From: Rufibacter roseus | GTDB lineage: Bacteria; Bacteroidota; Bacteroidia; Cytophagales; Hymenobacteraceae | Reading direction: 5' to 3' | DNA: 64,000 bases | NCBI RefSeq assembly: GCF_001647285.1 | Contig: NZ_LRML01000009.1 | Coordinates: 62,001 to 126,000 of the forward strand | Part shown: positions 15,836-24,585 of the stretch, piece after piece | Layout of the letters: each line of letters starts with the position of its first letter | Numbering within the stretch: position 1 is the first letter of the stretch | Made by a program: the position numbers and the translations under genes | Notes under the pieces: model-generated | Database searches by the model: none | Told to the model about the DNA's origin: nothing | The model's input: the letters and a program-made list of their open reading frames with translations, nothing else

Positions 15836-16654
15836 TTAGTACTCAACCTTTTCTAATGAATAGCCGCCCTCCCATACCTTGAGGTAAGTAAATCCCTTGC
15901 GCTTTACTGTGGTGGTAACATGGTACAAAATATTATCTCCGTACCGTTCCTCTGAAAGCCATGAATGTTTGTGCCCGTGCAGACTTAGGGTTACCACCTT
16001 GCTTTGGGCCAAAACCTGATGGAAAGGCATCTCCAACTGCTTATCGAAATCTGAATCAAAGGGAGGTATATGAGACGCCACTATAGCCTGTTTCCAGGTG
16101 TCATTTGGTTGGGGTGTGAGTTCCGCTTGCAGCCACTCTACATCTGGAGTTGTACCGTCAAAGCCATACTCACGGCTATTGGTGTCAATAAATACAAACT
16201 TAGTGTGCCCATATACGAAGGAGTAATTCAGCGGCCCGTACATTTGGCTGTACACCTTTCGCGCGTTGCCCAGCAAGTCATGGTTACCTACTACCGTTAA
16301 GTAGGGCCAACGCAGATCTTTAAGTATATCATGCACCCATCTGAACTCCTGACTCATGCCAAAATCAGAGATGTCGCCTAGGTGAATAACAAAATCTATG
16401 TTTTGAAAGCTATTGGCTTTTTCCACAAAGTCTACCGTGGCATCATAAAAGCGCTGGGTGTCGCCCATGACCAGCAGGCGCAGGGTATCTTCGAGGCTCT
16501 GGCTCTCTATTTTATTTAGATATTTTTGAGTGAGGTTTTTCTCGTGGCGGTTTAACCTTATTTGGTTAGGGTGATATTCAAACATCTCGTCACAACTTGA
16601 GATGACAAGCAGCAGCAGCGCGCCGAGGTAAAAGGATAAGCGTAATCTTTTCAT
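15836..16654 (-). CDS. Metallophosphoesterase lipoprotein
   Basis: The ATG at 16654 gives 272 residues (MKRLRLSFYLGALLLLV). A lipobox VISSC places the lipid-bearing Cys near residue 21. The calcineurin-like phosphoesterase core follows: GDTQ near residue 64 in place of GDxH, HLGDISD, GNHDLLG, ASHIPP and LHGHKH. These residues bind two metals, and the family cleaves phosphomono- or diesters. As a lipoprotein it should act in the periplasm or on the outer membrane. It is the first gene of a coupled pair with the outer-membrane protein gene. The substrate is unknown. Confidence 0.85.
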   Translation of the reverse strand: MKRLRLSFYLGALLLLVISSCDEMFEYHPNQIRLNRHEKNLTQKYLNKIESQSLEDTLRLLVMGDTQRFYDATVDFVEKANSFQNIDFVIHLGDISDFGMSQEFRWVHDILKDLRWPYLTVVGNHDLLGNARKVYSQMYGPLNYSFVYGHTKFVFIDTNSREYGFDGTTPDVEWLQAELTPQPNDTWKQAIVASHIPPFDSDFDKQLEMPFHQVLAQSKVVTLSLHGHKHSWLSEERYGDNILYHVTTTVKRKGFTYLKVWEGGYSLEKVEY

Positions 16655-17025
16655 AGTAGTAGACGGTAACGGCACCTGCCTTGGCTGATATAACACCTCT
16701 GGCAGATGTGAAAGCAGCACTGCCACCTAGGTGACAGCACTACCCTCTTTGGTACTTAATATTGGGTATGCATTTACTTAATTTTATTCTTCCTTTAAAG
16801 CAGGCAATCTAATATTTGTTTAATTCTTTATTAGTTAAGACATATAATATAGTGTTTACCCCTATTGATGTCCTTGGTTAAGATAGAATTTGTTACCTCA
16901 GAGTATTGGAGGCAAATTAAACGCGCAACTTTAAGGCAAAGGGAAGGCTAAAAAGATAGGAATGCAAGCTAAACAACCTGAACGATAGCAGGTATCATTG
17001 AAGTAAGTAGCAAAAACACAGCAGC
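16655..17025. other. Intergenic region, 371 bp
   Basis: No gene or repeat is recognised. It holds the upstream region of the metallophosphoesterase gene at its left side and the end of the DnaJ-TPR gene at its right. Confidence 0.4.
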
Positions 17026-18117
17026 TTAAAGTTCCGCACAGTGGTGCTCTAGCTCGGCCTCCGCATTTCTAAAGCCCAGCTGGGCCGCTTTGGCCAGAAG
17101 TTCACAGCTGACCGCCTCCCCTTGCTGCGCCCGGGCAATAAGCGCCTGCAAAAAATAGGCTTTGGCATTGGTTGAATCTTGGGTAAGCGCCTGCTCCGTG
17201 TCTATCCAAGCTGATATCCATTCTTGGGTGCGGTAATGCGCAAATGCCCTGTAAAGAAAAGCTTCTGTCTTTTCTTCTGCTGAAATATGCTCGCTGTTTA
17301 AGTAGTGGGTTAGATCTGCAAGCGCGGCTGGCCAATTCTGTTCGGCCTGCAGATTGGCAACTGCACGGTCTTGGTACAGGTGCACCATGGCCGGCGCCAA
17401 TGTAAGCGCCACATTAAAATCTTGAATGGCTAGATTGTGGTTTTTCAACGCCAGATAACACTTTCCGCGGGCGGCATACCACTCTGCCTTTGGGTCAGTA
17501 GTGTTGCGAATCAACCATGAATAGTCAGAAAGTGCGCCCTGAGCATCGTTTAATTGCTGTAACCGAAGCGCCGCCCGCTTTATGCGCATCTCCTGCAGCT
17601 CTGGCTTATATTCTAAAACAGTAGAATATGCTTCCTGCGCCTGTTCCCATTGGCCTGTCAACTCTGCCTCCTGCGCCTGTTCCACAACCCGGCTATAAAC
17701 TAAATGATCCCACCCTAATTTTAACCCTAGCGCCAACAGTAGGGCCAAGAGCACCACCCCCAGCACAATTTGTATGTCGCGTTTTGAAAAATTTGCCTTT
17801 TGCTGGGGCCGCTGCCTATAGTACCGCTCCCTATAGCCGGCGGGGGAACGGGTATGGTGGTAGCGCGGATTGGAGTAGGCCTGTGCTTGCCGTTGCTGTT
17901 GCTCATACTGCCGCTGCAAATCATAGGTGGCACGGCGGCGAGGGTTTGACAGCACCTGATACGCCTCATTCACTAGCTTGAACTGCTCCTCAGCCCGCAC
18001 ATTCCCCGGGTTTTTATCGGGGTGGAATTTAAGCGCCAGCCGCTTGTAGGCTGCTTTGATTTCAGCAGCTGTAGCGTTGGGGCTTAAGCCCAGGGTATGG
18101 TAATAGTTCTTTGCCAA
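17026..18117 (-). CDS. Membrane-anchored DnaJ-domain protein with TPR repeats
   Basis: The 363-residue protein opens with a J domain (about 4-70): [20 protein letters not shown], then the HPD tripeptide at 32-34 needed to stimulate Hsp70 ATPase. A glutamine/arginine-rich linker leads to one membrane helix (about 115-135). At least five TPR repeats (about 140-360) follow, probably outside the membrane. The N-terminus is canonical only with TTG at 18115-18117 as start codon; no ATG is near. It may recruit DnaK to the inner membrane. It is monocistronic here. Confidence 0.8.
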   Translation of the reverse strand: MAKNYYHTLGLSPNATAAEIKAAYKRLALKFHPDKNPGNVRAEEQFKLVNEAYQVLSNPRRRATYDLQRQYEQQQRQAQAYSNPRYHHTRSPAGYRERYYRQRPQQKANFSKRDIQIVLGVVLLALLLALGLKLGWDHLVYSRVVEQAQEAELTGQWEQAQEAYSTVLEYKPELQEMRIKRAALRLQQLNDAQGALSDYSWLIRNTTDPKAEWYAARGKCYLALKNHNLAIQDFNVALTLAPAMVHLYQDRAVANLQAEQNWPAALADLTHYLNSEHISAEEKTEAFLYRAFAHYRTQEWISAWIDTEQALTQDSTNAKAYFLQALIARAQQGEAVSCELLAKAAQLGFRNAEAELEHHCAEL

Positions 18118-18581
18118 GCCAGAGGTTATGGTTTACCGTTGGTTCACCAGTTGTTGTTAGTTAGTTAAAAGTGCACTCTGCCAAAACTTTGATGAAGTCA
18201 AAGGCTTAAAATTATGAATAAGCATGAGCTGTAAAAGAAGTGGCTATTTTCTGCGCTCTCTTTTCCTGCCTCAAAAATACAGTCAAACAAGCAAAGGCGG
18301 CGGACTCTTTTCTGTTTTTAGTCTACTTTTGGAAAAACAGCTTAAAAACGCTGTTTATGCAGCACATTATATAGAAATCATCCTTCTACGGCACATTTCC
18401 GTAAGGAATGTTGAGGATATACATTTTTTGGAATATTTTCCGCACAAGTTTCCGTATACCTTTTTTAGAGCATGTTAAAGATGCTGGGTTTGTAAACAAA
18501 TAGGCAATTTCTTGCTTTAGAAGGTTACGGCACCACAGCAGGTTTGAACCGTGCTCCTATCACCATCAATAAAACAAAAGA
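18118..18581. other. Divergent intergenic region, 464 bp
   Basis: It lies between the minus-strand DnaJ gene and the plus-strand holin-like gene, so it should hold promoters for both. A P36 copy at 18314-18349 lies in its middle. No gene is recognised. Confidence 0.5.
18314..18349 (+). repeat. P36 palindromic repeat, copy 7
   Basis: The left arm is GTTTTTAGTCTACTTTT and the right arm AAAAACAGCTTAAAAAC. This is the only copy located between two divergent genes, away from any stop codon. Confidence 0.8.
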
Positions 18582-18953
18582 ATGGCAAACGAAGACAAAA
18601 GCAAAACAGATAGCATCATTGGCAACTTAATGGGGTACATAGACACCCGCATTGATCTGATCAAGCTGGATTTGCAGACAAAACTGAAAAGCGCCTTTGT
18701 GGGTACCCTTCATGGCCTTTGCCTGGGATTGGTGGCTTTTATGGTGCTTTTGTTCCTGAATTTATTTATTGCCCTGCTTCTGAACGATTTATTAGACAGC
18801 CGTTTCTGGGGCTTCGGAATAGTCACACTTTTTTATCTTATCTTGCTCATCGTTTTACTGGTGGGGCTGGACAAGAAGGTGTTCCAGGGCGTGGCAGACA
18901 AGGCCTTCCGGAACACTATTTATAAAACAGACGAATCTGACCAAACTATCTAA
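18582..18953 (+). CDS. Holin-superfamily/YqjE-like membrane protein
   Basis: The 123-residue protein begins with an amphipathic helix (IDTRIDLIKLDLQTKLKSAF) and has two long membrane helices (about 45-70 and 78-100) joined by a short loop (DLLDSRFWG), then a polar tail. This is the pattern of the phage holin superfamily III / DUF1469 proteins, which in chromosomes are usually not phage genes but stress-linked membrane proteins. It is followed after 14 bp by a gene for another membrane-associated protein, so the two likely form an operon with the GGGP synthase gene. Confidence 0.75.
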   Translation: MANEDKSKTDSIIGNLMGYIDTRIDLIKLDLQTKLKSAFVGTLHGLCLGLVAFMVLLFLNLFIALLLNDLLDSRFWGFGIVTLFYLILLIVLLVGLDKKVFQGVADKAFRNTIYKTDESDQTI

Positions 18954-18967
18954 AACTACCTCTAATC

Positions 18968-19588
18968 ATGAGCGAACTCAACAACCCGCTTTTTGAAGAC
19001 CGGCGCGAGTTTCTGGAACGTCAAAAAGAAGAATATAAAAATGCGTTACTTAGCGATGTAGCTGAACTGAAAGACCAGTCGCAGACAATAGTGAAACAAG
19101 TGGCTATTGCTGGCGGCGCCTTGCTGGGCATCTATTTTCTAAGCAGGGCCATTGGCCGCAGCTCTGACAATTCTTCTAAAAAGAAGAAAAAGAAAGGCAA
19201 TAGGTTGGAAAACCCTGTTAGGTTTAAGGGTGCCGAAGACCGTGCCTGGATTTCGTCTATTCCGGAAGTGGAAGATGACGAGCCGTTGTACAGCGCCATT
19301 GAGCGTACGTACCCTGCGGTGTATCACCCAAGCACCGGCACGCTTACTGCCCCTGGCTACACCCCAAAAGAGGAAACTTCTATGATCAAGGCTTTCTTCA
19401 AGTCTGATCTATTTAAAGCAGTGGAGCAGCAGCTGGCCGCTATGCTCATGGTGTACCTGACCAAGCTGATTGAAGAGAAACTGTCAGGCCGCACACAAGA
19501 ACAGCCTGTGCTGGTAGAAGAGGTCACGCAAGTAGAATACCAAATTGAACCCGACCAAACCCCGGATGTCCAACCGCCACAGTTTTAA
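18968..19588 (+). CDS. Hypothetical membrane-associated protein
   Basis: The 206-residue protein has an N-terminal coiled segment (EFLERQKEEYKNALLSDV), one hydrophobic helix (about 45-62, VAIAGGALLGIYFLSRAIG), a run of six lysines after it, an acidic linker, and a second weakly hydrophobic helix at about 150-168 (QQLAAMLMVYLTKLIEE). The C-terminus is acidic and proline-rich. The family is not recognised. The layout, next to a YqjE-like protein, resembles YqjD/ElaB or YtxH-type pairs of small stress membrane proteins. Its end overlaps the next gene by 23 bp. Confidence 0.6.
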   Translation: MSELNNPLFEDRREFLERQKEEYKNALLSDVAELKDQSQTIVKQVAIAGGALLGIYFLSRAIGRSSDNSSKKKKKKGNRLENPVRFKGAEDRAWISSIPEVEDDEPLYSAIERTYPAVYHPSTGTLTAPGYTPKEETSMIKAFFKSDLFKAVEQQLAAMLMVYLTKLIEEKLSGRTQEQPVLVEEVTQVEYQIEPDQTPDVQPPQF

Positions 19589-20345
19589 TATATTCTCTCT
19601 TACAGATACCCCTGATACCACTATCCGCCGAAAGCGGTTGGCGGTGCTGCTGGACCCTGACCACCTCACGCTGGCTCGTTGCCAAGAAATTCTGGCACTG
19701 AGCCACCGCCACGGGGTGGACTTCTTTTTTATGGGCGGCAGTTTGATTTCGCACCCAGACCAAACTTCGTTTGTAAGCTACATTAAGCAACACAGCAACA
19801 TTCCGGTGGTGCTGTTCCCGAGCAGCGGCCTGTACATAGACGCCGCCGCAGACGGCCTGCTCCTGCTTTCGCTCATTTCCGGCCGCAACCCTGATTTTCT
19901 GATTGGCCAGCACGTAGCCGCCGCTCCCTTGCTAAAGCAAAGCGGCCTTCCGCTTTACCCTACGGGTTACATGCTCATTGATTCTGGCCGGCAAACCACT
20001 GCTTCTTACATGAGCGGCACCACTCCTATACCGCACGACAAACCTTCTATTGCCGCCTGCACTGCCTTGGCTGGCCAAATGCTGGGCTTGCAACAGATCT
20101 ACTTAGACGGCGGCAGCGGCGCCATGTACCCGGTAAGTCCTGCCATGATTCAAGCTGTGCGCCAAGCCGTTTCGGTGCCCCTTATTGTGGGTGGCGGCGT
20201 GAACACCCCTGAAAAAGCCGAAGCCGCTTGGAAGGCTGGTGCTGATATTCTGGTGGTAGGCAACCACATTGAAAAGCAACCTACGTTTATTGCCGAGGTA
20301 AGCGAAGTCAAAGAACGCTTCAACGTGGCTTTACCGCAAGAGTAA
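19566..20345 (+). CDS. Geranylgeranylglyceryl phosphate synthase family (PcrB/GGGPS)
   Basis: The ATG at 19566 gives 259 residues. The protein has the TIM-barrel features of GGGPS/PcrB: LAVLLDPDHLT near the start, FFMGGSLI, PVVLFPSSG, the product loop YPTGYMLID, YLDGGSGA, IVGGGVNTPE and a phosphate-binding ADILVVGNHIEK. The enzymes attach a prenyl chain to sn-glycerol-1-phosphate by an ether bond. Bacteroidota carry group II GGGPS members, whose lipid end product is not established. The start overlaps the previous gene by 23 bp, which suggests coupled translation. Chain length cannot be told from sequence here. Confidence 0.85.
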   Translation: MSNRHSFNIFSLTDTPDTTIRRKRLAVLLDPDHLTLARCQEILALSHRHGVDFFFMGGSLISHPDQTSFVSYIKQHSNIPVVLFPSSGLYIDAAADGLLLLSLISGRNPDFLIGQHVAAAPLLKQSGLPLYPTGYMLIDSGRQTTASYMSGTTPIPHDKPSIAACTALAGQMLGLQQIYLDGGSGAMYPVSPAMIQAVRQAVSVPLIVGGGVNTPEKAEAAWKAGADILVVGNHIEKQPTFIAEVSEVKERFNVALPQE

Positions 20346-20526
20346 CTGCTCGGCTGCGCCGAATTAAAAATTAGAAATAGAGGCTTTACCCTTTCCGACT
20401 CTTCTCATTTCTGAGTTCTTCTTTTACGGTCACGTAGGGGCGTATCGCATACGCCCTGTTGGCCCTGAGTCACCTGTAAGCAATAAACAACATCCTTCCC
20501 CCTCTCACAACCTTTGCACATACTTC

Positions 20527-20619
20527 GGTTATTTTGAGCGCTAGCCGAAAGATCTAACGAAGATGCTTTTTGGCAAGCATCAATGCACCCCACCGCAGCG
20601 GACAAGTCAAGCCCTGTCC
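20527..20619 (+). repeat. Dispersed repeat family B, copy 2
   Basis: It aligns with 2943-3035 in the same orientation. Best blocks are AGATCTAACGAAGATG and CGCAGCGGACAAGTC. It is diverged from copy 1, and the inner palindrome of copy 1 is degraded here. Confidence 0.6.
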
Positions 20620-20672
20620 TTTCTTTTACCCCGTAGTGTCCGGAAAGTCTGCGGCGCCAGTGTCAACAGCCT

Positions 20673-20708
20673 GTTTTTGCCCTCATTTCTCAAAAACAGC
20701 CTAAAAAC
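20673..20708 (+). repeat. P36 palindromic repeat, copy 8
   Basis: The left arm is GTTTTTGCCCTCATTT and the right arm AAAAACAGCCTAAAAAC. It lies just beyond the terminator of the AraC-type gene. Confidence 0.8.
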
Positions 20709-20710
20709 AG

Positions 20711-20735
20711 AAAGACCCGCTTTTGGCGGGCCTCT
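20711..20735 (-). terminator. Terminator of the AraC-type gene
   Basis: AGACCCGC at 20713-20720 pairs with GCGGGCCT at 20726-20733 with one mismatch. On the minus strand it is followed by TCTTTCTGTTTTT, partly supplied by the adjacent P36 copy. Confidence 0.75.
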
Positions 20736-20761
20736 CCTATTGTAAATTGTTTGTCTACAGC

Positions 20762-21682
20762 TTAAACGTTCATAGACGACTCACGGCGGCGCATTTTACC
20801 GGCCGGAATACCGAACATCATTTTGAAACGGCGGCAGAAATAGGCGGTGTCTTTGTAGCCCACGTCTTTGCCAATTTCTCTAATGCTTTTCTTGGTAGTG
20901 CGTAGCAAGAATACGGCGCGCTCCATGCGCTGGTACTCTATGTAATCTTGCGGGTTAATACCAGTCAGCATTTTGAAATACTGCCCCACGTAGTCTTCAG
21001 AAACGTTGGCCACGTTGCTGAGTACTTTATTTGACAAGTCACCACCCAGGTTCTCTTTGATGTAGTTGAACAGGTCAATGAGGCGTGGATCTTTGAAGTA
21101 TGTGCTGTTGGTGGCCAGCTGCTCCACAAACATCTTGTTCTTTAAGATGTAACGGATCAGCTCCACCACCATCTGCTCAGTGTAAAGGCTGATAATGCGC
21201 TCTTTGCCAGGCAGGTCTTGCATGCTCTCTTCTACTACCTTAATTACCAGCGTGGCCAGCTTGTTGCTGGAAATCACGAAGGCGGGCACCTCCAGAGAGG
21301 TAAAGAAGTTCACTGAGTCAAACACCTTCGCCTCAAAGCTCACGAAGCTGTGGCTATCATCGTCCTCACCAATTAGGTCAAGGTCAGAGTTGCTGCGGAA
21401 GAACTTGTCTTTAGTGGTAATATAATCATCATTAGAAATGACGCGGCTTTCGGTGTCACCGTAGTAGATTTTGGTGCTGCGCCCTCCGGGGATAAAGAGC
21501 AACTGACCTTCTTCCACCACCTGTTTATCTTCGCCAAACGCCACAATACCATTATGGACTAAGATAAGATTATTACCTACATCATAATAGTTACGGACGG
21601 TGAGTGGCTGCTGCAATACCAGGTTTTTAGCCTTGATATACCGCACTTTCAGCGACTCAATTATTTTATTGTAATCTTCCAT
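20762..21682 (-). CDS. AraC-family transcriptional regulator
   Basis: The 306-residue protein has an N-terminal cupin-like sensor part (about 25-150: LVLQQPLTVRNYYDVG, NGIVAFGED, EGQLLFIPGG) and a C-terminal AraC DNA-binding domain with two helix-turn-helix units (about 205-300: VLSNVANVSEDYVGQYFKML and SIREIGKDVGYKDTAYFCRR, ending in FGIPAGKMRRR). Bacteroidota genomes carry a conserved single gene of this type of unknown target. It is monocistronic with its own terminator and a 167-bp upstream gap. The ATG start at 21682 is clear. Confidence 0.85.
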   Translation of the reverse strand: MEDYNKIIESLKVRYIKAKNLVLQQPLTVRNYYDVGNNLILVHNGIVAFGEDKQVVEEGQLLFIPGGRSTKIYYGDTESRVISNDDYITTKDKFFRSNSDLDLIGEDDDSHSFVSFEAKVFDSVNFFTSLEVPAFVISSNKLATLVIKVVEESMQDLPGKERIISLYTEQMVVELIRYILKNKMFVEQLATNSTYFKDPRLIDLFNYIKENLGGDLSNKVLSNVANVSEDYVGQYFKMLTGINPQDYIEYQRMERAVFLLRTTKKSIREIGKDVGYKDTAYFCRRFKMMFGIPAGKMRRRESSMNV

Positions 21683-21849
21683 GTAAGGGTACTGGATTAG
21701 AGTTGTGGTTTTTGTTGATTTTTTAAGTTGTCTGTCGGCTTAAAACTAGCACTTAACTTTTAATAAATCAACTTAAACTGATAAATATTTATAAAACCAT
21801 AATCACTATATGTCTACTTATCAGGTACAACCCTCAAAATAACCCCTTT

Positions 21850-22989
21850 CTATTTTAATATCTCCCTTGAGATTACTATTTTCTGTATTTCAGAAGTACC
21901 CTCATAAATTTGGGTGATTTTTGCATCGCGCATTAAACGCTCTACATGGTATTCTTTCACAAAGCCGTAACCGCCGTGTATCTGAACAGCCTCTACTGTG
22001 GTGTCCATGGCTACCTTTGAGGCAAACAACTTGGCCATTGCCCCTGATTTTGAATAATCCCGATGCGCATCTTTGTCTGCGGCGGCTTGCAGGCACAGCA
22101 AACGGGCGGCATCTATGTTAGTAGCCATGTCGGCCAGCTTGAACTGAATGGCTTGGTGCTGTGAGATAGGCACACCAAAGGCTTTGCGTTCTTTTGAATA
22201 CTTCAGCGCCAATTCGTAGGCTCCGGAGGCAATACCCAAGGCCTGTGAGGCAATACCTATGCGGCCACCGTTAAGCGTAGACATAGCAAACTTAAACCCG
22301 AAGCCATCTTCGCCAATCCGGTTTTCTTTAGGCACTTTTACATCATTAAACATGAGCGAGTGCGTATCTGAACCTCTAATGCCCAGTTTATTTTCCTTCG
22401 GGCCAATCTCAAAACCAGGCGTTCCTCTCTCTACAATTATAGCATTAATGCCTTTGTGGCGAAGCTCAGGGTTAGTCTGCGCAATAACCAAGTATACAGA
22501 GGCGCTGCTGCCGTTGGTAATCCAGTTTTTGGTTCCGTTGATTAAGTAATGATCGCCCATGTCTTCGGCGGTAGTGCGCTGCATGGTAGCATCTGAACCG
22601 GCCTCTGGCTCTGAAAGGCAGAAGGCTCCAATCTTTCTTCCGGAAGTAAGATCTGGCAGGTATTTCATCTTTTGTTCTTCAGAGCCATATTTCTCAAGCC
22701 CCCAGCACACCAATGAATTGTTCACCGACATGACCACTGAGGCCGAGGCGTCTATTTTAGAGATTTCTTCCATGGCCAGCACATAAGAAACGGTGTCCAT
22801 TCCGCCTCCGCCGTACTTAGGATCTACCATCATACCCAAGAACCCCAGCTCTCCCATTTTCTTCACCTGCTCTTCTGGGAATTTCTGGTGTTCATCGCGC
22901 TCAATCACGCCTGGCAACAATTCAGTTTGGGCAAAATCACGGGCGGCCTCCTGTACGGCCAGATGCTCTTCAGTTAATTTAAAATCCAT
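21850..22989 (-). CDS. Acyl-CoA dehydrogenase
   Basis: The 379-residue protein is a full-length flavoprotein acyl-CoA dehydrogenase: N-terminal helical domain (LTEEHLAVQEAARDFAQTE), middle beta domain with AFCLSEPEAGSDATMQRTTA and NGTKNWITNGSSASVYLVIA, and the C-terminal FAD domain with QIYEGTSEIQ, whose Glu is the catalytic base in short- and medium-chain members. It takes two hydrogens from acyl-CoA in beta-oxidation and hands electrons to ETF. Chain-length preference is not clear; the sequence is nearest to butyryl-CoA/short-chain types. It is transcribed alone. Confidence 0.93.
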   Translation of the reverse strand: MDFKLTEEHLAVQEAARDFAQTELLPGVIERDEHQKFPEEQVKKMGELGFLGMMVDPKYGGGGMDTVSYVLAMEEISKIDASASVVMSVNNSLVCWGLEKYGSEEQKMKYLPDLTSGRKIGAFCLSEPEAGSDATMQRTTAEDMGDHYLINGTKNWITNGSSASVYLVIAQTNPELRHKGINAIIVERGTPGFEIGPKENKLGIRGSDTHSLMFNDVKVPKENRIGEDGFGFKFAMSTLNGGRIGIASQALGIASGAYELALKYSKERKAFGVPISQHQAIQFKLADMATNIDAARLLCLQAAADKDAHRDYSKSGAMAKLFASKVAMDTTVEAVQIHGGYGFVKEYHVERLMRDAKITQIYEGTSEIQKIVISREILK

Positions 22990-23156
22990 GGTTTGGCTTT
23001 GTTATTAATTTCTTTGCTTAGCTATGGGTAAAACAAATCTTGGACTGTTTCTAGTATGTAAGCAGCGTTTCAGCTCATTACTCTTCAAAGCTAACAATTG
23101 TTTGTTTGTTTTGAAAATTTCTGATCCACTACCCTATTTTTCAGTAGGCTATAAAT

Positions 23157-23186
23157 AAAAAAGGGCGGTTTGCACCGCCCTTTTTA
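23157..23186 (-). terminator. Terminator of the YugP peptidase gene
   Basis: AAAAAAGGGCGGT at 23157-23169 pairs with ACCGCCCTTTTT at 23174-23185 around a 4-base loop. It is symmetric with A and T runs on both sides. Confidence 0.92.
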
Positions 23187-23210
23187 CCTTAAAACAAATA
23201 GCAAGGTTTT

Positions 23211-23885
23211 CTAATCTCTTCTGCCAAAAAGCAGGGATGCATAATATAGTAGTGTAGCCAATGAACTGATGGCTGCCACCACATAGGTCATGGCCGCCCA
23301 TTTCAGAGCATCCTTCGCCATGCCGTGCTCCTGAGTTGTCACTACGCCGCGGGTATCCATCCAAGCCAAGGCTCTTTTACTCGCATCGAATTCCACTGGC
23401 AGCGTAATGAAACTGAACAAGGTAGTTAAGGCAAACAGCGCCACACCTACCGCCAACGGAAGAGGAGTTGCCTGCAACGCAAAAATTCCAATAAGTAAAA
23501 TCCACTGCATGTACCGGCTAGCAAAGGTCAACGCAGGCACCATGGCCGAACGAAACTTCAGGAAAGAATACGCCCGAGCATGCTGCACCGCGTGCCCACA
23601 CTCATGCGCCGCCACGGCTGCGGCTGCGGCGCTACGGCTTTCATACACGCTTTCGCTCAAGTTAACGGTTTTATCAGCTGGGTTGTAATGGTCGGTTAAC
23701 CTACCCGGAGTAGAAATCACCCGCACATCAGTAATACCGTTATCAGCCAGCATCAGCTCCGCTATCTCCCGGCCACTCAGTCCGGAACTAAGACCCAGCT
23801 TCGAATACTTCTCAAACTTGCTTTTCAGGGTCCAGCTAACCAAAGCCGAGGCAAGCATGGCTCCAATAATTATTATCCAGATCAT
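23211..23885 (-). CDS. YugP-family membrane zinc metallopeptidase
   Basis: The 224-residue protein has an N-terminal membrane helix, the conserved YugP segment (VRVISTPGRLTDHYNPADKT, NLSESVYESRS), the zinc site HECGHAVQHA at about 94-103 (HExxH with a downstream His) and two or three further helices, ending in a helix near the C-terminus. The family is a site of membrane-embedded zinc proteases with unknown substrates. The gene ends at a strong terminator and starts 16 bp after rfaE2 ends, so the two probably share a transcript. Confidence 0.9.
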   Translation of the reverse strand: MIWIIIIGAMLASALVSWTLKSKFEKYSKLGLSSGLSGREIAELMLADNGITDVRVISTPGRLTDHYNPADKTVNLSESVYESRSAAAAAVAAHECGHAVQHARAYSFLKFRSAMVPALTFASRYMQWILLIGIFALQATPLPLAVGVALFALTTLFSFITLPVEFDASKRALAWMDTRGVVTTQEHGMAKDALKWAAMTYVVAAISSLATLLYYASLLFGRRD

Positions 23886-23901
23886 AGTCTTCTTATTTTT
23901 G

Positions 23902-24387
23902 TTAGTTACTTTTCTTTACCTTTTCTACCACCGCTGAGGTGGAATACCCCTGCACCAACGGAATAGTTTTCACTTCGCCTCCTCTTGCCAGCACCACGTC
24001 ATGCCCTACAATATTTTCAATACTGTAATCATCGCCCTTCACCAAAACATCTGGTTGTACGGCTTTGATCAGTTCATACGGGGTTTCCTGGCTAAAGAGT
24101 ACTACTGCATCTACAAACCAAAAGGATGCCATTACCCTAGTACGTGACATTTCGTCCTGAAGGGGTCTGGTTGATCCCTTCAAAGTACTGACAGAATGGT
24201 CAGTATTCAGCCCCAGCACCAATTTGTCTCCCAGCAGCCGGGCGCGCTCCAGGTAATCTACGTGCCCCACGTGCACTATATCAAAGCACCCGTTGGTAAA
24301 TACGATTTTTTGCCCTTCTTGACGCCATTTCTCTACTCTTTCTAATAACTGGGGCAGAGAAACAATCTTTTCCTGTGATGGCAACAT
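23902..24387 (-). CDS. rfaE2: Heptose 1-phosphate adenylyltransferase
   Basis: The 161-residue enzyme belongs to the nucleotidyltransferase (cytidylyltransferase-like) family: TNGCFDIVHVGHVDYLERA carries the HxGH ATP motif, followed by LVLGLNTDHSVSTLKG, then VKGDDYSIENIVG, and ends PLVQGYSTSAVVEK in place of ISTT. It adds AMP to D-glycero-beta-D-manno-heptose 1-phosphate for the LPS core. The matching kinase domain (RfaE1/HldE N-half) is not in the window, so the pathway is split. It is followed directly by the YugP peptidase gene. Confidence 0.9.
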   Translation of the reverse strand: MLPSQEKIVSLPQLLERVEKWRQEGQKIVFTNGCFDIVHVGHVDYLERARLLGDKLVLGLNTDHSVSTLKGSTRPLQDEMSRTRVMASFWFVDAVVLFSQETPYELIKAVQPDVLVKGDDYSIENIVGHDVVLARGGEVKTIPLVQGYSTSAVVEKVKKSN

Positions 24388-24543
24388 AAATTGGCAGGAG
24401 GTTAAATGATGTTTTTAAAACGAAAACTCAAGAAATTGATTGCAGGAATTGTGCCGAAAATTGGCAATTGGGGCAAAGAAACGATTTTTGCCGCCACTTT
24501 TACCCAGTGTAGCAAACTGGCTTAGAGGCAGAACAAGGCTGCT

Positions 24544-24579
24544 GTTTTGGAGCAGTTTTAAGAAAAACAGAGCCAAAAC
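24544..24579 (+). repeat. P36 palindromic repeat, copy 9
   Basis: The left arm is GTTTTGGAGCAGTTTT and the right arm AAAAACAGAGCCAAAAC. It lies 6 bp past the stop codon of the flippase-like gene. Confidence 0.85.
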
Positions 24580-24585
24580 AGGTTC

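Larger units (their letters stand above)
20346..20761. other. Repeat-rich convergent intergenic region, 416 bp
   Basis: It contains a perfect short palindrome at 20438-20456 (GGGCGTAT-CGC-ATACGCCC), the second copy of dispersed repeat B at 20527-20619, P36 copy 8 and a normal terminator for the AraC gene. No gene is supported. Confidence 0.6.

Noticed and set aside
18582-18953. Prophage remnant suggested by the holin-like protein
   Set aside because: No phage structural, lysis or integrase genes are nearby. YqjE-like proteins are usual chromosomal membrane proteins.
19524-19913. Antisense open frame over the GGGPS gene
   Set aside because: It overlaps a well-supported enzyme gene on the other strand and has no family match.
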